Shown one piece after another: positions 15,636-24,998 of a stretch of 64,000 nt of DNA. The position numbers were made by a program, and so were the translations under genes. Position 1 is the first letter of the stretch, and each line of letters begins with the position of its first letter. Under the pieces are notes generated by a model, which saw only the letters and a list, made by a program, of their open reading frames with translations, was not told the DNA's origin and did not search any database. The stretch lies in contig BJUT01000005.1 in assembly GCA_007988745.1 (NCBI GenBank), forward strand, positions 1-64,000, read 5' to 3'. The DNA comes from Pseudoalteromonas atlantica (GTDB taxonomy: Bacteria > Pseudomonadota > Gammaproteobacteria > Enterobacterales > Alteromonadaceae).

Positions 15636-17174
15636 TTAAAGCTTAGCGGCTAGTTGCTTAACTTGTTTCATGTCGCCGTTTACAGCGTTAGTTAAGCGTG
15701 TACCGTATTCGCTATCTGCTTTGTAGAAGTGGCTAAGCATTTTGTGCATAACTTTGCTGTCTTTCACTTTGCCTAAATCGCCGGCTAAGTTGTTAACTAA
15801 GTTAGTGCGCTCTTGCTTGCTAAAGCTGCGGTAAAGTACACCCGCTTGAGCAAAGTTTTGCTGCTTTTTAATTGCTGCTTGTTGTACGTAGCCTTTAAGC
15901 TCTGTGTTACTTCTGCGTGCAATTGGGTTTTCTGCAACGTTTTCGTGACTTGGTTGGTAGTTCACGTTACTAGTTGTATTACCGTAGTTCATTGCGCCGT
16001 CTTGGTTGTAGTTAACCACTTCAACTTTTGCACGGTTAATTGGCAATTGTTGGTGGTTAGCACCTAAGCGGTACATTTGCGTATCGGCGTAAGAGAAAAC
16101 ACGCCCTTGTAAAAGTCTGTCTTCAGATGGCTCAATACCCGGAATTACATTTGCCGGTGCCATTGCAACTTGTTCTGTAGATTGGAAGAAGTTAGTTGGC
16201 ATACGGTTTAGGGTCATGGTGCCTACTTTAGTTTCTTTAACGTCTAACCACATTTTTGTTGCATCTAATGGGTTGTAGTCAAAGTCATCTAACTGCGACG
16301 GATCAAGGGTTTTAATGTATAGATCCCACTTAGGGAAGTTGCCTTTACCAATCTCGCTGTATAGGTCGCGTGTTAAGTGTTGGAAGTCTTTACCTTGCAC
16401 TTCGTTTACTTCTTTAGCATCAAGGTTGTCTATACCTTGTTGGCTTACCCAGTGAAACTTAACGTATTTAACATCGCCTGACTTATTAATCATTTTGTAA
16501 GCATGTACGCCCCAGCCGTCCATTTTACGTAGGCTTGCTGGTGTGCCGTAGTCGCTGTATACCCACGTTAACATGTGAGTAGAACCTGGCTCGTATGAGA
16601 AAAAGTCAAAAAAGCGGTTAGGATCTTGAATGTTATCTACCGGTGATGGTTTTAACGAGTGAACCATGTCTGGAAATTTAATCGCATCGCGAATAAAGAA
16701 TACCGGTAAGTTGTTACCTACTAAATCCCAGTTACCTTGGTCGGTGTAAAACTTAGTAGCAAAACCACGTGGGTCGCGTAGTGTTTCTGGGCTACCTTTT
16801 GAGTGAATTACTGATGAAAAACGTACAAATACATCAGTTTCTTTGCCCGCTTCTGCAAACGGTGCAGCAATTGTTAAGTCATCTAATTCTTTAGACGCTA
16901 CAAACACACCGTGTGCACCTGTACCACGCGCATGCACTACACGCTCAGGAATACGCTCACGTGCAAAACGTTGTAGCTTTTGAATTAGGTGTACGTCTTC
17001 AAGTAATACACTTCCGCGCTCACCTGCGGTAATAGAGTTTTGGTTGTCGCCAACAGCTGCGCCGTTGTCTTTAGTAAGGGTAGTTGCGGCACTTGCAGGT
17101 AATGCCATTGCTAAAGCTAATGCGCTTAGCGTTAACGTAGATTTATTATTAATCGTGTTTTTTTGAGTATTCAT
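15636..17174 (-). CDS. katB: Exported monofunctional catalase (KatB type)
   Basis: 512 residues from the ATG at 17174, preceded by GAGG at the right distance; an ATG four codons upstream lacks this. An N-terminal signal peptide (LSALALAMALPASA) is followed by a small-subunit haem catalase. The active-site His is in RVVHARGTGAHGVF and the proximal haem Tyr in RVFSYADTQMYRLGANHQQLPIN. FFIRDAIKFPDMVHSLKP and RDPRGFATKFYT are family signatures. It decomposes hydrogen peroxide to water and oxygen, here in the periplasm, like P. aeruginosa KatB. An ankyrin partner gene follows. No OxyR site was identified with confidence in the 373-base divergent region upstream. Confidence 0.9.
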   Translation of the reverse strand: MNTQKNTINNKSTLTLSALALAMALPASAATTLTKDNGAAVGDNQNSITAGERGSVLLEDVHLIQKLQRFARERIPERVVHARGTGAHGVFVASKELDDLTIAAPFAEAGKETDVFVRFSSVIHSKGSPETLRDPRGFATKFYTDQGNWDLVGNNLPVFFIRDAIKFPDMVHSLKPSPVDNIQDPNRFFDFFSYEPGSTHMLTWVYSDYGTPASLRKMDGWGVHAYKMINKSGDVKYVKFHWVSQQGIDNLDAKEVNEVQGKDFQHLTRDLYSEIGKGNFPKWDLYIKTLDPSQLDDFDYNPLDATKMWLDVKETKVGTMTLNRMPTNFFQSTEQVAMAPANVIPGIEPSEDRLLQGRVFSYADTQMYRLGANHQQLPINRAKVEVVNYNQDGAMNYGNTTSNVNYQPSHENVAENPIARRSNTELKGYVQQAAIKKQQNFAQAGVLYRSFSKQERTNLVNNLAGDLGKVKDSKVMHKMLSHFYKADSEYGTRLTNAVNGDMKQVKQLAAKL

Positions 17175-17547
17175 TGTCGACCTCATCTGTATAAAAGTGC
17201 CGGCAGTGTTGCTGGCTGTTTAACTGTTAACGAGTGTATTAACAAAAGTGAGTTCGGTAAAATTGATTGTTTAGATTGGGGTAATCACAAATTTAGATTG
17301 TTGTTTGCGTGCTGCCTTCTATTTTCTAAATAGCCGTTTTGTAATGTTCGACCTTAGTCGTAATTGCAATTTTGAAATCAATGAAAATACAGACAATTTC
17401 ATATTTAATGAATAAATATTCACCACTGTGGTGCGTTTTTCACTAACAAGATGTTGACTTATTATAACAATAAAGAGAATATGCTCACTTGCTGGGCTTA
17501 TGCTCAAGTCAAGGTTGCACCAAACTAGGTGCATAAAAAGGGGCAGT
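17175..17547. other. Divergent control region, katB / HAD gene
   Basis: 373 AT-rich bases between the katB start and the HAD-phosphatase start. No ORF with a ribosome site was found. It must hold both promoters. I see no clear OxyR, Fur or CRP palindrome. Confidence 0.4.
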
Positions 17548-18219
17548 ATGAATACTAAAATAGAATTAGTTATTTTTGATTGTGATGGCGTTGTTATAGA
17601 TAGCGAAATATTAAGCGCGCAAGTGTTAATAAACATGCTTGCAGAGATTGGCGTTAATATTGACCGAGCCTATGTACAACAATATTTTTTGGGCTGTAAT
17701 TTTAAAACAGTTACCCAAAACTTATTCGATACCTTTAACGTGACCTTAGCTGAGAGCTTTGAAGCCGATTATCGAGAAGCATTATTAAACGAGTTCGAAA
17801 CTGCATTAATGCCAACTAACGGCATTAAACACGTGCTAGAGCAATTATCTGTACCTTGCTGTATTGCAACAAGCAGTAGCCCTAAACGCACCGCTAAAGC
17901 GCTTAATGTGGTTAATTTATCGCAACACTTTAATAAGGTATTTACCTCAAGTGAGGTAAAAAATGGTAAACCAGCGCCCGATTTATTTTTACATGCCGCT
18001 GAGCAAATGGGTGTGAAGCCACAAAATTGTTTAGTGATTGAAGATTCAAAAGCCGGCGTGTGCGCCGCACTTGCCGCCAATATGCAGGTTTTGCATTACA
18101 GCGGGGGTGGGCATATGCAAGATGCAGTGAATTTTGTTCACCAAGCTTACCCAGAGGTAGCGCATTTAACGCATTGGGATGATTTTTATAAGCAGTACCC
18201 AGCATTACAAACACAGTAA
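17548..18219 (+). CDS. HAD-superfamily sugar-phosphate phosphatase / phosphoglucomutase-like
   Basis: 223 residues from the ATG at 17548 (MNTKIELVIFDCDGVVIDSE), preceded by GGGGCAG. Motif I is DCDGVVIDSE (both nucleophile aspartates), motif II ATSSSPKRT, motif III lysine K-N-G-K-P-A-P-D-L-F, and motif IV VIEDSKAGV. A helical cap inserted after motif I places it with the beta-phosphoglucomutase / YieH / 2-deoxyglucose-6-phosphatase subgroup. The specific substrate cannot be read from sequence. It is monocistronic. Confidence 0.75.
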   Translation: MNTKIELVIFDCDGVVIDSEILSAQVLINMLAEIGVNIDRAYVQQYFLGCNFKTVTQNLFDTFNVTLAESFEADYREALLNEFETALMPTNGIKHVLEQLSVPCCIATSSSPKRTAKALNVVNLSQHFNKVFTSSEVKNGKPAPDLFLHAAEQMGVKPQNCLVIEDSKAGVCAALAANMQVLHYSGGGHMQDAVNFVHQAYPEVAHLTHWDDFYKQYPALQTQ

Positions 18220-18331
18220 TAGAATATCAACGTTGAGCTTTATGACACTGACAAAGCTTAACGTAAAAATGCATTAATTATTAAGTAGTTATAGTAGTAG
18301 CATTATAAAAAGGCACGGTGATTTACTAACA

Positions 18332-18366
18332 ATTAATTTAAATAAAAAACACTTATTTAAATTAAT
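18332..18366. repeat. AT-only 14-bp perfect inverted repeat
   Basis: ATTAATTTAAATAA (18332-18345) and its exact complement TTATTTAAATTAAT (18353-18366) with a seven-base loop. It directly abuts the left end of the 18371-18566 element. It could be an operator, a target site or part of that element. Confidence 0.5.
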
Positions 18367-18370
18367 AGTT

Positions 18371-18566
18371 AACCTGAACTTTGGTTAAGAGATTTACTAA
18401 CATATTAAATCAAAAGTGATATCTATGTTTATTTTCTCTAGCCAGAGATTTACAGTGAAAACAAGGCGAAATTACGCGTCAATAGCTAGCCTATTGCAAG
18501 TAAATTTAACGTAGTTAGCGCTGGAAATAGCTGCTTGAGATAGATTTATTATCCAGAGTTCAGGTT
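18371..18566. repeat. MITE-like element bounded by AACCTGAACT...AGTTCAGGTT
   Basis: AACCTGAACTTTGG (18371-18384) is matched in inverse by CCAGAGTTCAGGTT (18553-18566) with one mismatch; the match extends a few bases on each side. The 196-base segment has no ORF and occupies most of the gap before the NCS1 transporter gene, ending 35 bases before its start, so it may carry or replace that operon's promoter. Confidence 0.5.
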
Positions 18567-18601
18567 AGTTAGGGCTGTGCTTAAAACAATAGGAAAATAC
18601 C

Positions 18602-20323
18602 ATGGCATCAAGTCCACACACACAAACATTTAACGATGTTAACGAAGAGCAATTGCCCGTTGCTAATCATAAGCTTCATGGTTGGAAGCACTTTGCCGGT
18701 TTATACGCTGGTGAACACGTTGCTGCAACCGAGTTTGTTATTGGTGCAACCTTTGTTGCATTAGGCGCATCGACCATCGACATTCTATTAGGTTTATTAA
18801 TTGGTAACCTATTAGCTATGTGTTCGTGGTGGTTAATTACCTCTCCAATTGCGGTAGAAACACGCTTAAGTTTATACAACTACCTAAATAAAATTGCGGG
18901 TAACTCAATGACCAAGCTCTATAACTGGGCAAACGTGGTCATATTTAGTGTGATATCCGCCGCCATGATCACGGTATCGGCAACCGCAGTGCGGTTTTTG
19001 TTTGATATACCCGCGCAACTCGATTGGTACCCTAACAGCTTAGCATTTGTGGCCATTGTATTATCGGTTGGCTCTATTGTTGTATTTGTGGCTATGTATG
19101 GTTTTTCAACCGTTGCTGATTTTTCTAAAATTTGTGCGCCATGGTTATTTGTTATTTTTATAGCGGGTTCGTTTGCCTTGTTCCCTGAGCTTTCTAATCA
19201 TGTATTAGGAGTAACCACGCTAACAGGGTTTGATGACTTTATGGCGATAGGGGATTCTTCTATTTGGACCGGTACCACCGCTGATGGCGAAAAAGGTATT
19301 GGCTTATTAGAGGTAATTGGTTTTGCATGGGCTGCAAACTCTATTACCCACTTTGGCTTAATTGATATGGCAATTTTTAGATTTGCTAAACGCAAAAGCT
19401 ACGGTTTGTTTTCAGGCGTAGGTATGTTTTTTGGCCATTACTTAGCATGGATCTCGGCTGGTATTATGGGCGCAGGTGTTGCGGTATTACTTAAAACAAC
19501 TATTTCATCACTTGACCCAGGTGACGTTGCTTACCACGCATTAGGCTGGACAGGCTTTGTTATTGTAATTATTGCGGGCTGGACTACAGCTAACGCTAAC
19601 CTTTACCGTGCAGGCCTTGCAGCACAATCTATTTTTGTTGACCAATCGCGCGAGCGCACTACCGCAATTGTCGGTGTTGTAACCGTTATAATTGCGTGTT
19701 TCCCGTTTGTATTTTCGCAAATGTTACCGCTTTTAACTTACGCAGGCTTATTAGTAGTACCTGTAGGCGGCATTGTATTTGCCGAGCATGTTTTATTTCC
19801 TAAAATTGGTTTAACCCGTTACTGGGCTAAATACAAAAACATTACACGTAGCGTACCAGCCATTGCCTCTTGGGCATTAGCACTTGTGTTTGGCTTTGGT
19901 TTAAATGCGATTGATGTAATGTCGTTTTACTACTTATTTATTCCTACTTGGATTTTCACCATTGTTATTTACACGCTACTGGCTAAAAAATACGGCGCAG
20001 GTGAAGACTACAGCAAAGAAATTGCAGCAGAAGAGCAAGAGCAGCAAGACATTAAAGAGTACCAAGCAGGACTGGCAGAAAACGTTCAAGCTCCAGTTGC
20101 TGATAACTCAATGCTAACCAAAGTGTTAAATGGCGTGTCGACTGTTTCGTTACTTATTATTTTTGGCTTTGCCAGCCAAGTAATGTTTTTTAGTGACAGC
20201 ATGAGCATTTACGCAGGAAATAAATCTCAGTTTGAAATTGCATGTTTTATTTGCACCATTATTTATTTTGCAACCGCTTACTGGTCGCTATTGCGCCATA
20301 AAGCACTCAATACTGCATCTTAA
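18602..20323 (+). CDS. NCS1-family (cytosine/purine permease-like) transporter
   Basis: 573 residues with about twelve transmembrane segments and the NCS1/CodB layout (EHVAATEFVIGATFVALGAS in TM1, GWTTANANLYRAGLAAQS in the TM8 region, FPFVFSQMLPLLTYAGLLVVPVGGIVFAEH). A loop of about 45 charged residues (480-520, rich in E and Q) precedes the last helices. NCS1 proteins normally carry nucleobases, hydantoins or vitamins with Na+ or H+. This gene is first in a tight operon with mannitol 2-dehydrogenase (36-base gap) and fructokinase, so its substrate may be mannitol or another polyol, which would be unusual for the family. Confidence 0.75.
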   Translation: MASSPHTQTFNDVNEEQLPVANHKLHGWKHFAGLYAGEHVAATEFVIGATFVALGASTIDILLGLLIGNLLAMCSWWLITSPIAVETRLSLYNYLNKIAGNSMTKLYNWANVVIFSVISAAMITVSATAVRFLFDIPAQLDWYPNSLAFVAIVLSVGSIVVFVAMYGFSTVADFSKICAPWLFVIFIAGSFALFPELSNHVLGVTTLTGFDDFMAIGDSSIWTGTTADGEKGIGLLEVIGFAWAANSITHFGLIDMAIFRFAKRKSYGLFSGVGMFFGHYLAWISAGIMGAGVAVLLKTTISSLDPGDVAYHALGWTGFVIVIIAGWTTANANLYRAGLAAQSIFVDQSRERTTAIVGVVTVIIACFPFVFSQMLPLLTYAGLLVVPVGGIVFAEHVLFPKIGLTRYWAKYKNITRSVPAIASWALALVFGFGLNAIDVMSFYYLFIPTWIFTIVIYTLLAKKYGAGEDYSKEIAAEEQEQQDIKEYQAGLAENVQAPVADNSMLTKVLNGVSTVSLLIIFGFASQVMFFSDSMSIYAGNKSQFEIACFICTIIYFATAYWSLLRHKALNTAS

Positions 20324-20359
20324 TTTAAATTTTTAATATTGTTTTAGTAAGGCCGCACC

Positions 20360-21883
20360 ATGACGCAACACCAGCACACTGACGCTCTTGTTAAAGGGCT
20401 AAACCAACAAAGCTTGGCAGATATGCCAAGCCATGTAGATACACCAAACTACGACCGTAGTAAGCTTAAAGCGGGTATAGTTCATATTGGTGTGGGCGGC
20501 TTTCACCGAGCTCACCAAGCGGTGTACATTAACGAGCTATTAAAAACGCCAGGTGCTGAACAGTGGGGTATTTGTGGTGTTGGCTTATTAGAAGGTAACC
20601 GTGGTCTGCGCGATATTTTAAAGCAGCAAGACTACCTTTACACGCTAACGGTAAGACACCCAAATGGGCAAATAGATAACAAAGTTATTGGCTCTATGAT
20701 TGACTTTTTGTTTGCTCCAGAGGACAAACAAGCGGTTATTAATAAGCTTGCGCACAGCGATACGCATATTGTGTCGTTAACCATTACCGAAGGCGGCTAT
20801 AACTTTAACCCAGTTACGGGTGAGTTTGACTACTCAAACCCAGACATTATTAACGACATTAATAACCCGAACGACCCAATTACGGCGTTTGGCTACATTA
20901 CTGCTGCATTAAAGCTACGTAAAGAACAAGGCCTTGATGCGTTTACAGTACAGTCGTGCGATAACATTCAGCACAACGGTAATGTAACGCGTAAAATGCT
21001 ATTTGCCTTTGCGGCCGAGCAAGACAAAGAACTAAGCGAGTGGATTGCTACTAACGTAACTTTCCCAAATGCAATGGTTGACCGTATTACGCCAGTATCT
21101 AAAAAGAGCGATATTGACTACGTTGTTGATGCGTACGGGGTTAGCGATGAATGGCCAATTACCTGTGAGTCGTTTACACAATGGGTCATTGAAGACTCAT
21201 TTTGCTGCGGACGCCCAAATTGGGATAGCGTTGGCGCACAATTTGTAAGTGACGTAACACCTTTTGAGACCATGAAAATACGCTTATTAAATGCAGGCCA
21301 TTCGGTACTGGGTTTATTAGGCTCTGTACATGGCTACGGCACAATTGACGAAACAGTATCAGATCCTTTATTTGCTAAGTACTTACGTGCGTTTATGGAT
21401 AGAGAAGTAACGCCTAACCTAGAAAAATTAGAAGGCATTGATCTTGAAATCTACAAAGACACGCTAATTGAGCGCTTTGCTAATCCAAACATTAAAGACA
21501 GCTTATCGCGCATTTGTTCAGAAAGCGCAGCAAAGCTACCTAAGTTTTTAATTGCCACCATTAACGAAAATCTAGCCCATGGCCGTGATGTATCACTTGC
21601 GACCCTGGTTATTGCTGCATGGTGTTTTTACAGCGATAAAGGCGAAGATGAGCAAGGCAATAAGCTTGAAATAATTGATGCAATGCAAAGCGAGTTACAT
21701 GAAGCCGCGGCTAAAACGGCGACTGATGACCTTGCATTTTTATCGCTAACAAGCTTATTTGGCGATTTAAATACGCAAAGTGCCTTTACGTCTCACTACA
21801 AAAACAATGTAGAAGCGTTATACGCACCGGCTAGCAAAATTAAAGCAATTATGAATAACGTGCTTGAGCCTAAAGGTAACTAA
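20360..21883 (+). CDS. mtlK: Mannitol 2-dehydrogenase (polyol long-chain dehydrogenase)
   Basis: 507 residues of the long-chain mannitol/fructuronate dehydrogenase family, which usually runs 480-500. The N-terminal nucleotide-binding motif is IVHIGVGGFHRAHQAVY. The catalytic region contains FVSDVTPFETMKIRLLNAGHSVLG, with the K-x5-N-x2-H catalytic residues visible in KIRLLNAGHS. TITEGGYNF is also characteristic. It oxidises D-mannitol to D-fructose with NAD. A fructokinase follows two bases downstream, completing the path mannitol to fructose to fructose phosphate. Confidence 0.88.
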   Translation: MTQHQHTDALVKGLNQQSLADMPSHVDTPNYDRSKLKAGIVHIGVGGFHRAHQAVYINELLKTPGAEQWGICGVGLLEGNRGLRDILKQQDYLYTLTVRHPNGQIDNKVIGSMIDFLFAPEDKQAVINKLAHSDTHIVSLTITEGGYNFNPVTGEFDYSNPDIINDINNPNDPITAFGYITAALKLRKEQGLDAFTVQSCDNIQHNGNVTRKMLFAFAAEQDKELSEWIATNVTFPNAMVDRITPVSKKSDIDYVVDAYGVSDEWPITCESFTQWVIEDSFCCGRPNWDSVGAQFVSDVTPFETMKIRLLNAGHSVLGLLGSVHGYGTIDETVSDPLFAKYLRAFMDREVTPNLEKLEGIDLEIYKDTLIERFANPNIKDSLSRICSESAAKLPKFLIATINENLAHGRDVSLATLVIAAWCFYSDKGEDEQGNKLEIIDAMQSELHEAAAKTATDDLAFLSLTSLFGDLNTQSAFTSHYKNNVEALYAPASKIKAIMNNVLEPKGN

Positions 21884-21885
21884 TA

Positions 21886-22803
21886 ATGAGCATTTTAATT
21901 GATTCTAAACAAGGTGAAGACGTAAGCGTAAGTTGCTTTGGCGAAGTACTATGGGATTGTTTTGCAAACGATAAACGCTTAGGCGGCGCGCCGCTTAACA
22001 TGTGTGTGCGTATTAACTCACTGGGCATTAAAGCCGACATGATAAGCGCTGTAGGTAACGATGAACTGGGTACTGAGCTACTAGGCGAAATTAAAAGCAA
22101 AGGCGTAAGCTGCGAATACATTGGCGTTAATAACGACAAAAAAACCAGCACAGTACAAGTTACCCTAGATAAAAGCGGCTCAGCCAGCTACGAAATAGTT
22201 GCCGATACAGCGTGGGATAACATTGAGCTTACAGACTCACTTATTGAAAAAGTAAAAGCCAGTGATGTATTTGTATTTGGCAGCCTTATTGGCCGAAGCG
22301 AAGCCTCACTTGCCACATTAAACCAATTAGTTGATGTAGCTAACTTTAAAGTGTTTGACGTAAATTTACGTGCGCCACACTACACGTTAGACACATTAGT
22401 AGATTTAATGAATAAAGCCGACTTCATCAAATTAAACGATGAAGAGCTTTATGAAATTGCCAAAGCAATGGGCTGTAAGTTCCATTCACTTGAGCAAAAC
22501 TTAGCGTTTATTGCACAGCAAACTAACACCGAATACTTATGTGTAACTAAAGGCAGCCACGGTGCACTACTAACCATAAAAGGCGAAAATTACTATAACT
22601 CAGGTTATTTAATTAGCGTTGTGGATACAGTAGGCGCGGGGGATTCGTTTTTAGGGTCGTTAATTTATCAGCTTTGTAGTAGCGATTGTGCACAACATGC
22701 TGTTGATTTTGCGTGTGCAGTAGGTGCTATGGTGGCCGAAAGTGCCGGTGCTACACCTACACTTACTCATGAACAAATTAACGAGTTTATGAGCCCAGCG
22801 TAA
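21886..22803 (+). CDS. Fructokinase, PfkB family
   Basis: 305-residue ribokinase/PfkB sugar kinase. FGEVLWDCFANDKRLGGAPLN is the N-terminal substrate motif and DTVGAGDSFLGSL the C-terminal phosphate-binding and catalytic-base motif (catalytic Asp in GAGD). Its translation is probably coupled to mtlK because only two bases separate the stop and start. It would phosphorylate the fructose made from mannitol. A strong terminator follows 39 bases later, closing the operon. Confidence 0.85.
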   Translation: MSILIDSKQGEDVSVSCFGEVLWDCFANDKRLGGAPLNMCVRINSLGIKADMISAVGNDELGTELLGEIKSKGVSCEYIGVNNDKKTSTVQVTLDKSGSASYEIVADTAWDNIELTDSLIEKVKASDVFVFGSLIGRSEASLATLNQLVDVANFKVFDVNLRAPHYTLDTLVDLMNKADFIKLNDEELYEIAKAMGCKFHSLEQNLAFIAQQTNTEYLCVTKGSHGALLTIKGENYYNSGYLISVVDTVGAGDSFLGSLIYQLCSSDCAQHAVDFACAVGAMVAESAGATPTLTHEQINEFMSPA

Positions 22804-22842
22804 CGTAAAAAATCACAGTTACACCCAATCATTGTGTGTGTA

Positions 22843-22879
22843 AGCGGCTTTACTTTTATAGTAAAGCCGCTTTTTTTTT
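22843..22879 (+). terminator. Rho-independent terminator of the mannitol operon
   Basis: 11-bp stem AGCGGCTTTAC / GTAAAGCCGCT followed by a nine-T run. Confidence 0.9.
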
Positions 22880-22948
22880 GCTTTAATTTTTATTAATAAA
22901 GCCGTTTAGATTAAGTGTTGAGCAAGGTGCATAAAAAGTAACTCAAAT

Positions 22949-23309
22949 AGGGTCTGTTGACCTTTGCAGTTTGAAATTTGTTCAAACTAGGGGCGGTTTA
23001 ATCGCGGCGCGAGGTTTGTAACCTAGTGGGCTCGATAACTGCTCCTGCGTTATCCTAATGGCTTACATCCATGTAAGAATAAGTCAAAACCGAGCAAATC
23101 TTCCGCGTCCTGCTCACGCCCCTTACCTACATCCATGTAGGCAACAAAGAGTAAATCGCCCCTAGACAGAACCCGAAGGGCAGCGCCTGTTTGGAATTAA
23201 TGCTGCGTTATCGCCTACTTATGGGGAATAACCACACCACATAGGCTCTGCCTTGCCTAAATACCAAACAGGCTGCTGCAAATTTAACCTTGAAAGGTCT
23301 ACAGACCCT
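22949..23309. repeat. 361-bp palindromic MITE-like element
   Basis: The segment starts AGGGTCTGTTGACCTTTG and ends with the near-exact complement (CAAGGTT... reading inward, AAAGGTCTACAGACCCT), giving about 17-bp terminal inverted repeats. Inside are two palindromes sharing a core, CTTACATCCATGTAAG (23062-23077) and CCTACATCCATGTAGG (23126-23141), and a larger inverted pair around GCGCCTGTTTGG (near 23187) and CCAAACAGGC (near 23262). No ORF is present. It is highly foldable and looks like a dispersed non-autonomous element. I recall similar sequences from Pseudoalteromonas genomes but did not verify this. Confidence 0.7.
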
Positions 23310-23440
23310 TGTGTATTAGCTATTCGTCTTATAGCGGGGGGATTAATACTTTGTTAATGTTCGTCGATTATTCATGGATTGAAAGGCGGGGCGGCAATTA
23401 GGCGCTCTATACTCCAAATACAAAAAGAGAAACGTGCTTT

Positions 23441-24907
23441 ATGATCATCTTTTTTATCTGCATAACAATCTTAATACTGGGATATAAGTTTTATAGCCCG
23501 TTTGTTGAAAAACAAGCAGGTATGGATACAACAGTTGATACACCACAAAAACGCTTTAGCGAAGGTGTTGACTATGTAGCCATTCACCCTGTGCGTGCAT
23601 TTTTAATTCAGTTTTTAAATATTGCGGGCGTAGGCCCTATATTTGGCCCAATTTTAGGTGCACTTTACGGACCAGTAGCACTTGTTTGGATTGTGCTTGG
23701 TAACGTATTAGGCGGTGCAGTACACGACTTCTTCTCGGGTGTGATGAGCATTAAAGAAGATGGCAAAAGCTTACCAGAAATAGCAGGGCACTATTACAAC
23801 GTTGTGTTTAAAGGCTTTATGCTAATATTTACAGCCATGCTGCTATTTTTTGTGGGCGTTGTATTTATTATGAGCCCAGCAGGCTTATTAAGTAACTTAG
23901 ATGTATTTGAAGGCACTTTTTTTGCTAATAATACCTTTTGGGTTTTGGCTATTTTAGCGTACTACTTTTTAGCAACCCTGCTACCTATTGATAAAATTAT
24001 TACTAAGTTTTACCCGCTATTTGGCTTATTAATGATTGTAATGACTACATTAATAGCCGGTGCGTTATTACTAGATGCGCCACATTTACCAGTTGCAGGC
24101 GACTTTTTAGCCTACTTTGAAGCAGACCACGCGCATGACTTTTTAGAGCCAAACCCTGATGGCCTGCCAACCTGGCCGTTACTGTTTATTACTATTACCT
24201 GTGGTGCTATTAGTGGCTTTCACTCTACCCAAGCGCCTATTATTGCCCGCTGTTTAACAAACGAAAAATACGTACGCCCAGTATATTACGGCGCAATGAT
24301 GTGTGAAGGCATTGTAGGTTGTGTATGGGCACTTGCGGGTATTGCTGCATTCCCAGAAGGTTACGCAGGCTTAAAAGCATTGCTTGATCAAGGTGGCCCA
24401 GGTTTAGTGGTTAACCATGTAGCAAATAGTTACTTAGGCGTAATGGGCGGTATTATGGCCATTATTGCTGTTGCGGTGTTCCCTATTACCTCTGGCGATA
24501 CGGCGTTCCGTTCACTGCGTTTAACCGTGGTTGATGCGTTTAATATTCCGCAAAGCTTACGTAATCGCTTATTACTGGCTGTGCCAATTTTAACGATTGC
24601 CTTTTTCATGACTAAATTAGATTTCTCGGTTATTTGGCGCTACTTTGCATTTTCAAACATGCTGCTTTCAACCAGTGTGCTATGGCTTGCAACTAAGTAC
24701 TTATTTGATAGACGTGCATTCCACTGGATCACCAGTATACCTGCCGTTATCGCTACTGGCGTAACACTTTCGTACATTATGACTGCTGCTATTGGCTTTA
24801 ATTTATCGGCCGACTTAGGTAAACCAATTGGTGCCGCTGTGGTTGTTATTGGCTTAGTAGGTTTAGTGTTTGTACATTCTAAGCATAAAAAGCTAGATGT
24901 AGCGTAA
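23441..24907 (+). CDS. CstA-family peptide/pyruvate transporter, short form
   Basis: 488 residues, about 13-14 hydrophobic segments, and the CstA signature HPVRAFLIQFLNIAGVGPIF followed by GPVALVWIVLGNVLGGAVHDF and CGAISGFHSTQAPIIARC. E. coli CstA and BtsT have about 700 residues, so this is the short CstA-like form that lacks the C-terminal extension. Family members import pyruvate or peptides during carbon limitation. It is monocistronic and carries its own terminator at 24926. The MITE-like element ends 131 bases before the start and may influence its promoter. Confidence 0.85.
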   Translation: MIIFFICITILILGYKFYSPFVEKQAGMDTTVDTPQKRFSEGVDYVAIHPVRAFLIQFLNIAGVGPIFGPILGALYGPVALVWIVLGNVLGGAVHDFFSGVMSIKEDGKSLPEIAGHYYNVVFKGFMLIFTAMLLFFVGVVFIMSPAGLLSNLDVFEGTFFANNTFWVLAILAYYFLATLLPIDKIITKFYPLFGLLMIVMTTLIAGALLLDAPHLPVAGDFLAYFEADHAHDFLEPNPDGLPTWPLLFITITCGAISGFHSTQAPIIARCLTNEKYVRPVYYGAMMCEGIVGCVWALAGIAAFPEGYAGLKALLDQGGPGLVVNHVANSYLGVMGGIMAIIAVAVFPITSGDTAFRSLRLTVVDAFNIPQSLRNRLLLAVPILTIAFFMTKLDFSVIWRYFAFSNMLLSTSVLWLATKYLFDRRAFHWITSIPAVIATGVTLSYIMTAAIGFNLSADLGKPIGAAVVVIGLVGLVFVHSKHKKLDVA

Positions 24908-24925
24908 AGCGTTAAAAATTAAATA

Positions 24926-24952
24926 AGCGAGCTTATTAAGCTCGCTTTTTTT
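24926..24952 (+). terminator. Rho-independent terminator of the cstA-like gene
   Basis: AGCGAGCTTA / TAAGCTCGCT hairpin (24926-24946) followed by a seven-T run. Confidence 0.9.
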
Positions 24953-24998
24953 ATGCATAAAATTTACCCTCACACTATGCAATATTAAAGGTAATAAA

